Below the pieces are notes generated by a model. That model saw only the letters and a program-made list of their open reading frames with translations, searched no databases and was not told the DNA's origin. A stretch of 64,000 bases of DNA, taken from Deinococcus aerophilus. GTDB taxonomy: Bacteria; Deinococcota; Deinococci; Deinococcales; Deinococcaceae. The position numbers and the translations under genes are program-made. The stretch spans positions 145,985-209,984 of the forward strand of contig NZ_BMOM01000003.1 in assembly GCF_014647075.1 (NCBI RefSeq). Direction: 5' to 3'. Positions 21,841 through 32,462 of this stretch are shown here, piece after piece. Within the stretch, counting starts at the first letter, position 1; each line of letters begins with the position of its first letter.

Positions 21841-22026
21841 GTGTTCTCCTGTGGTCTGGATGCCAGCAATAATGGCGGTCCAGGATGGATTCCGGTCTTG
21901 AACACCGGGGGTGACTGTTGGCCGGTATTGTAGCGCCCACCCCATGAGGGAACATCGTGACCCTCTTTGCCGGGTCCCCGCCTGCCGCATGCGGATCGGC
22001 AGGCCAGAGACATCAGCAGGTCAGAC
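21841..22026 (-). promoter_or_regulatory. Promoter region of the binding-protein gene, with inverted repeat
   Basis: TACAAT on the minus strand (21927-21932) is a good -10 about 87 bases before the ATG; the -35 is weak. Further upstream GCCTGCCG (21980-21987) and CGGCAGGC (21997-22004) form an 8-bp inverted repeat with a 9-base spacer, a possible operator. No gene was found here. Confidence 0.4.
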
Positions 22027-22066
22027 ACGAACAAACCGGGCCCTGATGGAGGCCCGGTTTGTTCGT
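22027..22066 (-). terminator. Terminator after the sugar ABC ATPase gene
   Basis: A perfect 16-bp stem, ACGAACAAACCGGGCC (22027-22042) with its complement at 22051-22066 and an 8-base loop. The minus-strand right arm ends TTTGTTCGT. Sited 40 bases after the ATPase stop, it would end that transcript. Confidence 0.85.
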
Positions 22067-22105
22067 GGTTTGTTCGTTCGGAACTGAACTGTTTCGCTGT
22101 GAAGC

Positions 22106-23284
<1,179 letters not shown>

Positions 23285-23398
23285 GAGTACGCCTACCTTT
23301 CGCCCCTGCTCTTGCCCGCGAAAGTCGCTTTCCTGCGTGAAGCCGTGCAGAGAAAACAGGTTCGGGCAACCGGGGTACGAGAACGAGAAACCCGGGGT

Positions 23399-23432
23399 TT
23401 ACACTGACGCCACGCTGACCCCAGCAGTGTAA
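23399..23432 (-). promoter_or_regulatory. Promoter/operator region of the sugar ABC ATPase gene
   Basis: TTACACTG (23399-23406) and CAGTGTAA (23425-23432) are exact 8-base inverted repeats separated by 18 bases. On the minus strand the distal copy gives a -10-like TACACT about 140 bases before the ATG. The symmetry suggests a dimeric regulator, perhaps for sugar control; this is inferred. Confidence 0.45.
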
Positions 23433-23497
23433 CACGCCGGTTATCTGAATCAGGGTGGGGTCATTTTCAGTGTCTGCCGGCGCGCCCTGCCGTGTCC

Positions 23498-24574
23498 TCA
23501 GTACGAGTGGCCGCTGCGCGTGACCATCAGCCGCAACTCGTGCGGGCTGGTCGCGGCCTCCAGCGCCGCCTCCATGGTGATCAGGTGGTGCTGGTAGAGC
23601 TGCGCGAGGTGCTGGTCAAAGGTGTGCATCCCGCGGATGTTGTCCTCCACCAGGGCGTCCTTGATCAGCGGGGTCTTGTCCTCGTCCTTGATGTATTCCT
23701 GCACCAGCGGCGTGTTCAGCAGGACTTCCAGGCCCAGCACCCGCCCCACGCCGTCGGCTCGGCGCAGCAGGCGCTGACTGACGATGCCGACCAGGCTCTC
23801 GGCAAGCTGCAGGCGCACCTGGGGCCGCTCGTAGGGCGCAAAGAAGTCGATGATGCGGTTGACGCTGCGCACGGCGTCCTGGGTGTGCAGCGTGCTCAGG
23901 ACCAAGTGGCCGGTCTGCGCCGCCGAGAGGGCCGCCTCCACCGTTTCCTTGTCGCGCATCTCGCCGATCATGATCACGTCGGGGTCCTGACGCATGGCGT
24001 ACTTCAGGGCCGTGCGGAAGTCGCGGGTGTCGCTGCCGATCTCACGCTGCACGACAATGCTCTTCTTGTTGCGGTGCAGGATCTCGATGGGATCTTCCAC
24101 CGTGATGACGTTGTGGGCGTACGTGCGGTTGATGTGGTCGAGGATGCTTGCCAGGGTCGTGGTCTTGCCCGACCCGGTGGGACCGGTCACCAGGATCAAG
24201 CCGCGTGGAGCGTCGGCCAGCCGGGTCATCACCTCGGCCGGCAGGCCCAGCGAATCGAAGCCGGGAATGGCGTCGGTCACGATGCGCATGACCACGCCCA
24301 CCGCGCCGCGCTGACGGAAGATGTTGCAGCGGAAGCGGCCCAGCCCCGAGACGCTGTAGGCGAGGTCCAGCTCGTTGCGGTACGTGAAGTCGTCCCACTG
24401 GTCGGGGGTCATGAGCGCCTGGGCGAGCAGGGCCGTGTCCGGGGGCATCAGCAGCTGGGTACCGAAGGGAACGAGCTGCCCGTCGATGCGGCCCATCGGG
24501 GGACTGCCCGCCTGAAGGTGCACGTCGGAGACGCGGCGACCGATCATCTCGCGCAGCAGCTCGTCGAGGGTCAT
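23498..24574 (-). CDS. pilT: Twitching-motility retraction ATPase
   Basis: Hexameric cytoplasmic ATPase that retracts type IV pili. At 358 aa it has the normal length. Walker A GPTGSGKTTTLASILDHIN, the Asp box TVEDPIEILH, Walker B DPDVIMIGEMRD and His box TGHLVLSTLHTQDA are present. No other pilus gene is in the window. Its ATG overlaps the panC stop by four bases, placing it at the end of a run with panC and a YvlD-like gene, a linkage with no obvious functional logic. Confidence 0.95.
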   Translation of the reverse strand: MTLDELLREMIGRRVSDVHLQAGSPPMGRIDGQLVPFGTQLLMPPDTALLAQALMTPDQWDDFTYRNELDLAYSVSGLGRFRCNIFRQRGAVGVVMRIVTDAIPGFDSLGLPAEVMTRLADAPRGLILVTGPTGSGKTTTLASILDHINRTYAHNVITVEDPIEILHRNKKSIVVQREIGSDTRDFRTALKYAMRQDPDVIMIGEMRDKETVEAALSAAQTGHLVLSTLHTQDAVRSVNRIIDFFAPYERPQVRLQLAESLVGIVSQRLLRRADGVGRVLGLEVLLNTPLVQEYIKDEDKTPLIKDALVEDNIRGMHTFDQHLAQLYQHHLITMEAALEAATSPHELRLMVTRSGHSY

Positions 24575-25500
24575 GCGCCGGGGTGACCGTGGGCCGGGTC
24601 AAGCGGCATGTTGTCAATCAGCCGGACGCCGAACATGCGGGCGGCGATGAGCACTCGGTTCATGACATCATTGTCCATAACCGCTCTTTCCTGCATGTCA
24701 CGGCCCACCACGCTGAGGTAGTCCAGCGTCACCTCCGGTTCGGTCTGCAGCACCTCCAGCCCGGCCTGACGCAGCCTGTCGGCGCTGCGCTCGCCGGCCG
24801 CGTAGCGGACCTGCACGGCCCGCAGCGCCCGCGACAGCACGCTGGCCCGCTCCAGCTGTTCGCTCCGCAGGTAGCTGTTGCGGCTGCTCAGGGCCAGCCC
24901 CGAGGGCGCGCGCACGGTGGGCAGGCCCACCACATCCACCGCCACGTTCAGGTCGCGCACCATCTGCCGCAGCACGGCGAGCTGCTGCCAGTCCTTCTCA
25001 CCGAAGAAGGCCACGTCCGGCCGCACCAGATTCAGCAGCTTGAGCACCACCGTCGCCACGCCGGTGAAGTGGCCGGGCCGCGACGCTCCGTCCAGGCCCT
25101 CGCTGACGCCCGATACGACCACGCGGGTATCAAAGCCCGCCGGATACATGGTGCCCGCGTCCGGCGTGAACAGCACGTCCGCCCCCGCGCCGCCCGCCAC
25201 CCCCAGGTCGCGTTCCAGGTCGCGGGGATAACTCGCGAGGTCCTCGGCGGGCCCGAACTGCAGGGGGTTGACGAACACGCTGACCACCAGCACGTCGCAG
25301 ACCTCGCGCGCCCGACGCATCAGGGCCGCGTGCCCCTCGTGCAGGTAGCCCATGGTGGGCACCAGCCCCACGCGCCCGCGCCCGGCCAGCACGGCGCGCA
25401 GTTCCCCGGGGCCGGTCACGACCAGGGGTCGGCCTGCGGCCCGGTCCTCCCCGGTCCGTTCCACCACCACGCCCTCGGTGCCCGCCTTAATCTCGGCCAC
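24571..25500 (-). CDS. panC: Pantothenate synthetase
   Basis: Joins pantoate and beta-alanine with ATP to form pantothenate, on the way to coenzyme A. The 309-aa protein has LVPTMGYLHEGHAALMRRA, SVFVNPLQFGPAEDL, GHFTGVATVVLKLLNLV, FFGEKDWQQLAVLRQMV and LALSSRNSYL, all PanC landmarks. About 25 N-terminal residues precede the usual start of the family, so translation may begin further in. It overlaps the upstream YvlD-like gene by 14 bases and pilT by four. Confidence 0.95.
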   Translation of the reverse strand: MAEIKAGTEGVVVERTGEDRAAGRPLVVTGPGELRAVLAGRGRVGLVPTMGYLHEGHAALMRRAREVCDVLVVSVFVNPLQFGPAEDLASYPRDLERDLGVAGGAGADVLFTPDAGTMYPAGFDTRVVVSGVSEGLDGASRPGHFTGVATVVLKLLNLVRPDVAFFGEKDWQQLAVLRQMVRDLNVAVDVVGLPTVRAPSGLALSSRNSYLRSEQLERASVLSRALRAVQVRYAAGERSADRLRQAGLEVLQTEPEVTLDYLSVVGRDMQERAVMDNDVMNRVLIAARMFGVRLIDNMPLDPAHGHPGA

Positions 25501-25855
25501 CGTCCAGCCCCAGCATGCCGACGAGTGCGTCGAGCAGCCACGAGATCACGGCCAGGATCAGCGCGCCCACGATGGCGGCCCCGAAGCCCGCCACGTTCAG
25601 CGCCGTGACCGCCGCCACCAGATACAGCACCACGCCGTTGACCACCAGCGTGAACAGCCCCAGCGTGAGCACGTTGATGGGCAGCGAGAGCAGCAGCAGC
25701 ACCGGGCGGATCAGCGCATTGACGATGCCCATGACCAGCGCCGCGATCAGCACCGCGCCCACGCCCGCGCCCGGCCCGAAGGCCACGCCTGCGTAGACGC
25801 GGGTGAGCAGGTACAACGCCAGGGCGTTCACGAGCAGCCGAAGAATGAATCCCAT
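25487..25855 (-). CDS. YvlD-like (phage holin 4_2 family) membrane protein
   Basis: A 122-aa protein with four predicted transmembrane helices. MGIVNALIRPVLLLLSLPIN and TLGLFTLVVNGVVLYLVA are typical of the PF04020 family (Bacillus YvlD). Despite the name there is no prophage here, and the family is a common chromosomal membrane protein linked to envelope functions in some bacteria. TATTCT (minus strand, 25862-25867) is six bases before the ATG, so the transcript is probably leaderless and continues into panC and pilT. Confidence 0.85.
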   Translation of the reverse strand: MGFILRLLVNALALYLLTRVYAGVAFGPGAGVGAVLIAALVMGIVNALIRPVLLLLSLPINVLTLGLFTLVVNGVVLYLVAAVTALNVAGFGAAIVGALILAVISWLLDALVGMLGLDGGRD

Positions 25856-25896
25856 ACGGGGAGAATAGAGGGTCGGGCGCCCGGTGTGCGGCTCCG

Positions 25897-27204
<1,308 letters not shown>

Positions 27205-27247
27205 GGATTACAAGCTACCCCGGACCCGGCGCTTCAGGACACCGGCC

Positions 27248-30200
27248 TCACGGCCTGGCACCGAGCAGCCGCAAAAAGGCCCCGACGACCTGGGGATCGA
27301 AGTGGGTGCCCGCACCGGCCCGCAGGTGGGCGGTCGCCGCCTCGCGGGGCCAGGCCTTGCGGTATGGCCGGTCGCTGGTCAGGGCGTCATACACGTCCAC
27401 CACGGCGAAGGCCCGGGCCGCCAGCGGAATGGCCTCGCCCCGCAGGCCCAGGGGATAGCCGCTGCCGTCCCACTTTTCATGGTGATACTGCGGAATGGTC
27501 AGTGCCGGGCGCAGGAACCGGATGGGCGAGAGCAGCGCCACGGCGTAACTGGCATGCTCCTTCATGCGGAGCCATTCCTCATCGTTCAGCCTGCCGGGCT
27601 TGGAGAGAATGGCGTCGGGGATGCCCATCTTGCCGATGTCGTGCAGCAGCGCGCCGCGGCGCACATCCACCAGCTCCTCGGTCGAGAACCCCAGCATCCG
27701 GCACAGTTCCACGGTGGTCTCGGTCACCCGGCGCGAATGCCCCTCGGTTTCCCGGTCGCGCAGGTCCAGCGCCCGCGCCCATCCCTCGATGGTCTCATCG
27801 TAGGCCAGACGCAACTCCAGGTTGCTGTGCTCCAGCTCGCTCAGCAGCTCGGCATTGTCCACCGCGATGGCCGCCTGATTGGTCAGTACCTCGAACACCT
27901 CCAGCCAGGCGGACGACGGTTCAAACGGCTGCCGGTGAAGCACTTCAATCACGCCCAGAACCTTGCCCTTGGCGATGACCGGGACCGCGTAGTACGCCAC
28001 CAGCCGCTCCCCCTCCAGCATGGCCCGCCAGGCCGGCGACACGTCGGTGGTCTGGAGATCGGCGGCCAGCAGCGGCTGCCGGTTCAGGGCCACCTGGCCC
28101 GCCAGCCCATCACCGAGGCGCAGGGTCAGGTCCTGCAGCGCAGTGCTCAGTCCACGCGCCGCGCCGCACCGCAGAGTCAGGGTGTGCTGGTCCAGCAGCA
28201 AAATGGTGGCGGCGTCCACCTCCAGCTGCTGCCGGATGTTCTCGAGAATCATGCCCAGCGTCACGTTCAGGTCGGCACTGGTCGCAATCGACTGGTCAAT
28301 TTCACGCAGACCGGTGACATGGCGCAGCTGCCGCTCCAGGTCCTCGTTGAGTTTCCGGACCTTCGCCTCGGCGGCCTGGATCAGGGAGATGTCCCGGGTG
28401 ATCTTGGAGACACCAATCACATGACCCTCGGCATCCAGCACCCCCGAAACAGTCGACATCACGGGAATCCGCTGGCCCTGCCTGTCCAGCCGGACCGATT
28501 CGTAGGGCAAGACCAGTTCTCCCTGCGCGACCCTGCGGAACACTTCCCGTTCCGCGTCCTGCACCTCCGGGGGAACAATGAGCATCATCGTCTGGCCGAT
28601 GGCCTCTGCAGCGCTGTATCCGTACAGGCGCCGTGCTCCGGGATTCCATGAGCGGATGGTGTCGTCCAGGGACACCCCGACCACAGCATTCTGGCTGGCC
28701 TGCACAATGGCGGCCAGAAACGCCTGATCGGCCTCGGCCGCCCGGCGCCGGGTCACGTCGCGGGCCACGCAATAGAGCAACGGGTCATCAGGAACTGCCG
28801 CGACATTCCATTCGATCCACACCACGCCGCCGTCTTTGTGGATACACCGGTTTCTGAAGCTGGTTGAGCCTTGCTTCTCCCGGATGACGGCCACTTCCCG
28901 GTGGGTGATCTCGCGGTCTTCTGGATGCAGGAGTTCTTCATAGGACCGGCCGGACAATTCCTCAGGCGTGTAGCCGAGAATGTGCACGCACGCGGCGCTC
29001 ACGCTGATCACCCAGCCGCCGGGCGCAACAGTCGTGATCATGTCCAGGGACAGGTCCAGAATGCGCTGCAGTTCGGTGGCGCTGCGGCGATGGCGCTCCT
29101 CACTTTCGAGCAGGCGCTGCCGGGCATTTTTCTCCTCGTTCACGTTGCGCACGAACCCGATCACGCAGCGCTCCCCCGCCACTTCTATCGGGATCAGGGA
29201 AAGCATCCCCCAGAACGGTTCACCGTGCCTGTCGAGAAACAGCACCTCGCGGCTTCCAGGAGCCAGTTCACCGTCCAGCATCTGCCACGTCACTTCACGG
29301 TCAGCTTGATCGGCCCAGAAACCCAGTTCCTGTGAAGTGTGGCCGAGAATCTCCTGGCGGCTGTACCCGCTTTGCCGCAGGAATTCCGCGTTGACTTCCA
29401 GAAAACACTTGTCCTTGCGCCGGGTGATAAAGATGGCGACGGGGCTGGCCTGAAAGACCTTGGAGAAACGCTCCTCGCTCGCCTGCAGGGCCGCGAGGTT
29501 GCGGTGGCTTTCCGTGATGTCCCGAGCAAACAGGGAGATTCCGTCCTCGCTGGGATAGACGGTGACGTCCACCCATTTCTCAAAATGAGGCAGATGGCTG
29601 ACCGTGTTTTGCAGATCTCCCGTTGCTTTGGCCCGCTCCACGGCCAGACCCAGCGGATTGTCCCGGATCTCGGGAAACATGATCAGCAGATTGCGGCCCA
29701 GAAAATCCTCTGGACGCCGTTGTGCGAGACCGGCCGCCGCCTCATTGATGTACGTGACATTCCAGTCCCGGTCAAAGGACACAAAACCGTCGGTGACCCG
29801 CGTAAGTGTTGCGGTGAGTTGCTGGCGTGCGTGATGCTCGCCCCGTAGGGCCTTTTCGCGGGCGGTCACGTCGTTCTGGAAGCCCAGGTAATGCGTCAGG
29901 GTACCCGCCGCATCGAACACCGGGCTGAGGGTCAGCTCGTTGTAGAACAGCGTGCCGTCCTTGCGGTAGTTGCGCAGGATCGTGGTGGTCGCCTCTCCCT
30001 GGGCGAGGGCCTGCCAGATGTCCTGCCTAGCCTCCTGATCGCGGTCCTCGCCCTGAAGAAAGCGGCAGTTTCTGCCCAGCAACTCGGCGGCCGGGTAGCC
30101 GGTGAGCCGCTCGAAGGCGGGGTTGACATACAGGATGGGATAATCATCCTGGCGGGCATCGGCGACCACAACCCCCACCACACAGGCCTCCAGCGCATGA

Positions 30201-30259
30201 CCTGGAAGTTGAAGATCAGAGAGTGGTCCACCCGGCTTATTGATGATCGGCTCCTTCAC
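27248..30259 (-). CDS. LOV-PAS(4)-GAF-HD-GYP multidomain protein, predicted blue-light-responsive c-di-GMP phosphodiesterase
   Basis: A 1003-aa soluble signalling protein. Residues about 25-132 form a LOV domain: GRNCRFLQG with photoactive Cys65, the FMN-contacting Asn97 and Asn107, and Gln128 in LGFQNDVT. Four further PAS domains follow (about 145-250, 265-375, 390-505, 515-630), then a GAF domain (about 655-795) and a C-terminal HD-GYP domain with HDIGKMGIPD and HHEKWDGSGYPLGL, the residues needed for metal binding and c-di-GMP hydrolysis. There are no membrane segments. The start is GTG. Activity and light response are inferred from motifs; no chemoreceptor or GGDEF neighbour is present. 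Confidence 0.9.
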   Translation of the reverse strand: MKEPIINKPGGPLSDLQLPGHALEACVVGVVVADARQDDYPILYVNPAFERLTGYPAAELLGRNCRFLQGEDRDQEARQDIWQALAQGEATTTILRNYRKDGTLFYNELTLSPVFDAAGTLTHYLGFQNDVTAREKALRGEHHARQQLTATLTRVTDGFVSFDRDWNVTYINEAAAGLAQRRPEDFLGRNLLIMFPEIRDNPLGLAVERAKATGDLQNTVSHLPHFEKWVDVTVYPSEDGISLFARDITESHRNLAALQASEERFSKVFQASPVAIFITRRKDKCFLEVNAEFLRQSGYSRQEILGHTSQELGFWADQADREVTWQMLDGELAPGSREVLFLDRHGEPFWGMLSLIPIEVAGERCVIGFVRNVNEEKNARQRLLESEERHRRSATELQRILDLSLDMITTVAPGGWVISVSAACVHILGYTPEELSGRSYEELLHPEDREITHREVAVIREKQGSTSFRNRCIHKDGGVVWIEWNVAAVPDDPLLYCVARDVTRRRAAEADQAFLAAIVQASQNAVVGVSLDDTIRSWNPGARRLYGYSAAEAIGQTMMLIVPPEVQDAEREVFRRVAQGELVLPYESVRLDRQGQRIPVMSTVSGVLDAEGHVIGVSKITRDISLIQAAEAKVRKLNEDLERQLRHVTGLREIDQSIATSADLNVTLGMILENIRQQLEVDAATILLLDQHTLTLRCGAARGLSTALQDLTLRLGDGLAGQVALNRQPLLAADLQTTDVSPAWRAMLEGERLVAYYAVPVIAKGKVLGVIEVLHRQPFEPSSAWLEVFEVLTNQAAIAVDNAELLSELEHSNLELRLAYDETIEGWARALDLRDRETEGHSRRVTETTVELCRMLGFSTEELVDVRRGALLHDIGKMGIPDAILSKPGRLNDEEWLRMKEHASYAVALLSPIRFLRPALTIPQYHHEKWDGSGYPLGLRGEAIPLAARAFAVVDVYDALTSDRPYRKAWPREAATAHLRAGAGTHFDPQVVGAFLRLLGARP

Positions 30260-30518
30260 GGTATCGGGCGATGATGCGCCGCACCATCAAATCTAAGAGC
30301 ATGGCCAAGCACCCCCATCTTACGGCCAGGGAACAGCAGGCAACTGAAGATGTGGGGGAGCGGTCTACCCCGCGCCGCCACAGGAGCCGTTCACCTTGAG
30401 CCCCGCCACGTTGAAGAGGTCTGGTCCCCTGCCGGCCAGCCGTCTCCCGGGGGTCACCCATACCGCTGCGCCGGCGCGGCCCCCGCCCAGCGGCAGCGCC
30501 AGGAACAGAAATGAAAAG
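30260..30518. other. Gene-free interval upstream of the LOV/HD-GYP gene
   Basis: No convincing gene is present. CCCCCATCTT (30312-30321) can pair with AAGATGTGGGGG (30347-30358), with two unpaired bases, making a long-looped hairpin that would lie in or near the leader of the LOV/HD-GYP mRNA. No c-di-GMP riboswitch consensus was seen. Confidence 0.4.
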
Positions 30519-30545
30519 ATCCCGCGCTTGGCGGGATTTTCTCTT
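30519..30545. terminator. Terminator after tRNA-Ile (bidirectional)
   Basis: ATCCCGC (30519-30525) pairs with GCGGGAT (30531-30537) around a 5-base loop. On the plus strand TTTCTCTTTT follows; on the minus strand CTTTTC follows. It lies just past the 3' end of the tRNA. Confidence 0.75.
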
Positions 30546-30548
30546 TTG

Positions 30549-30625
<77 letters not shown>

Positions 30626-30678
30626 GCACCGTACTGCACTGTCCTTGCGTCTGCCGGGCTTCCGGTCAGGCGGGAGTC

Positions 30679-30707
30679 AATCTAGCAGGGGGCGGCGGGA
30701 GTGTCAA
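30679..30707 (-). promoter_or_regulatory. Consensus promoter for tRNA-Ile
   Basis: On the minus strand TTGACA (30702-30707) and TAGATT (30679-30684) are separated by exactly 17 bases, close to the bacterial housekeeping consensus. The -35 hexamer includes the stop codon of dgt. The predicted RNA would have about 45 bases before the mature tRNA. Confidence 0.75.
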
Positions 30708-31834
30708 CGTGCGGGCCAGATCACCGGGGCACCGGACGGGGTAATGCTGGCGTGCAGGTCCAGGGCGTACCGGTCGGTCATGCCCGAGACATAGTCGCAG
30801 ACCACACGCGGCAGGTCCGAATGGGCGGCGCGGCGCTGGAACTGCGGAGGCAACATGCTGGGGCGGTCCAGAAAAGCCCCGAACAGGGTGACGAGCACCC
30901 GGGTGGCCGCCTCCACCTGCATTTCCACGCGCCAGTGGCGGTACAGCTGGCCGCGCAGGAAGGTGCCCATCTCGCCCAGCTGTTCACGCAGGGACGGGCT
31001 GTAGGTGATCAGCTTGTCTGACCAGGCCTGAGCCTCAGCCGCGCTGTTTACCCCGCTGGCGGTGATCTGCGCGTCGCTCGCGGCCGTAAGGTCGGCAATC
31101 AGCCAGCCCAGCAGTTCGCGGTGCAGGGTGCGCCGCTGCTGCTCGTTCAGCTCGGTATCCTCCACGCCCGCACGCCGGGTCAGCTCCTGCCACAGCGGCA
31201 CCCCGCGCAGCTGTCCGGGCGTGATCAGGCCGCTGCGCAGGCCGTCGTCCAGGTCGTGGGCGGTGTAGGCCAGGGCGTCGGCGGCGTCCACGAGCTGCGC
31301 TTCCAGACTGGGCCGCCCCAGCCCGGTGCGCTCATGCTTGTTCAGGCCATCCAGGGTATCAAGCGTGAGGTTCAGGCCCGGGTAGTCGGGGCGGGGATTT
31401 TCCAGCGCGGTCACGATGCGCCGGGCCTGGGCATTGTGGTTGAAGCCGCCGTGCCCGGCCATCAGGTCGTTCAGCACCCGCTCGCCCGCGTGACCGAAGG
31501 GAGGGTGGCCCAGATCGTGCGCCAGGGCCACCGTCTCGGCCAGGGTCTCGTTCAGGCCCAGACTCAGCGCCACCGAGCGGGCCACCTGCTGCACCTCCAG
31601 CGTGTGGGTCAGGCGGGTGCGGTAGTGGTCGCCGCTCGCGTTCAGGAACACCTGGGTCTTGGCTTCCAGACGGCGAAAGGGCGTGGTGTGCAGCACCCGG
31701 TCGCGGTCCTTCTGGAACGCGGTGCGCGTCGCGCTCTCGGCCTCGGGGTGTTCACGCCGCCGGTCACGGCTGGGGGTCGCGTACGGCGCGAGGAACTGCG
31801 CCTCACGGGCTTCCAGATCGGCACGGGTGAGCAT
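30704..31834 (-). CDS. dgt: dGTPase-like deoxynucleoside triphosphohydrolase
   Basis: Splits dNTPs to deoxynucleoside and tripolyphosphate. The 376-aa protein has the HD-superfamily metal ligands in RLTHTLEVQQVARS and AHDLGHPPFGHAGE, and a later D in DAADALAYTAHDLDDGL. The start at 31834 gives MLTRADLEAREAQFLAPYA, the usual N-terminus of the family. CAGACT lies six bases upstream as a possible -10 of a leaderless mRNA. It is divergent from the nudix gene. Confidence 0.92.
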   Translation of the reverse strand: MLTRADLEAREAQFLAPYATPSRDRRREHPEAESATRTAFQKDRDRVLHTTPFRRLEAKTQVFLNASGDHYRTRLTHTLEVQQVARSVALSLGLNETLAETVALAHDLGHPPFGHAGERVLNDLMAGHGGFNHNAQARRIVTALENPRPDYPGLNLTLDTLDGLNKHERTGLGRPSLEAQLVDAADALAYTAHDLDDGLRSGLITPGQLRGVPLWQELTRRAGVEDTELNEQQRRTLHRELLGWLIADLTAASDAQITASGVNSAAEAQAWSDKLITYSPSLREQLGEMGTFLRGQLYRHWRVEMQVEAATRVLVTLFGAFLDRPSMLPPQFQRRAAHSDLPRVVCDYVSGMTDRYALDLHASITPSGAPVIWPAR

Positions 31835-31955
31835 GCGGTCAGTCTGGCAGACGGCCGCGCCGATGACCCCATCTGCGGCGTCCCGCCTGCTCCGCCGACC
31901 CAGTCCGGGGCACCGGAACATCCGTCCTCCCGCGCCGCTGCTCTAGATTGCCGTC

Positions 31956-32462
31956 ATGAGCGGCGACACGCGGACCATCTACGACGGCCACATCCTGAAA
32001 CTGGAACTGCTGGAGGGCAAATGGGAGGCCGTGCGCCACGCCGACGCGGTGGCGATTCTGGCCCTGAACGAGGCGGGCGAGATGCTGCTCGTGCGCCAGA
32101 ACCGCCCGGTCATCGCCGCCCACACCCTGGAGGCCCCGGCGGGCCTGATTGACAGCGGAGAGACCCCCGAGGCCGCCGCCCGGCGCGAACTGCAGGAGGA
32201 GGCTGGCCTGGACGGCGACATGACGCTGCTGACCCGCTTCTACTCCAGCCCCGGCTTCTGCGACGAGCAGCTGTACGTGTTTCAGGCCACCGGACTGCGC
32301 GAGAGCAAGCTGCCCCACGACGACGACGAGGACATTGAGGTGGTCTGGATGGCACCCCAGGCGGTGCTGGATGGCCTGCGGGACGGGCGCATCACCGGCA
32401 GCGCCTCCACCGTATCGGCAGCGCTGTACGGCGTTCAGGGACTGGGAGCGCGGGGCCAGTGA
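31956..32462 (+). CDS. Nudix hydrolase, ADP-ribose pyrophosphatase type
   Basis: A 168-aa cytoplasmic protein with a complete nudix box, GLIDSGETPEAAARRELQEEAGL in two overlapping parts (residues about 67-89), preceded by EAPA, which is typical of ADP-ribose pyrophosphatases. DEDIEVVWM near the C-terminus also fits that subgroup. The exact substrate cannot be set from sequence; Deinococcus has many nudix proteins. TAGATT (31944-31949) is six bases before the ATG. Its end overlaps the ribF start (GTGA). Confidence 0.88.
   Translation: MSGDTRTIYDGHILKLELLEGKWEAVRHADAVAILALNEAGEMLLVRQNRPVIAAHTLEAPAGLIDSGETPEAAARRELQEEAGLDGDMTLLTRFYSSPGFCDEQLYVFQATGLRESKLPHDDDEDIEVVWMAPQAVLDGLRDGRITGSASTVSAALYGVQGLGARGQ

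Noticed and set aside
25487..25855. Prophage holin
   Set aside because: The family name is misleading; no lysis, capsid or integrase genes are nearby and the protein is YvlD-like, co-transcribed with panC.
30260..30518. c-di-GMP riboswitch before the HD-GYP gene
   Set aside because: The conserved GEMM core and receptor motifs are not present; only an imperfect hairpin was found.
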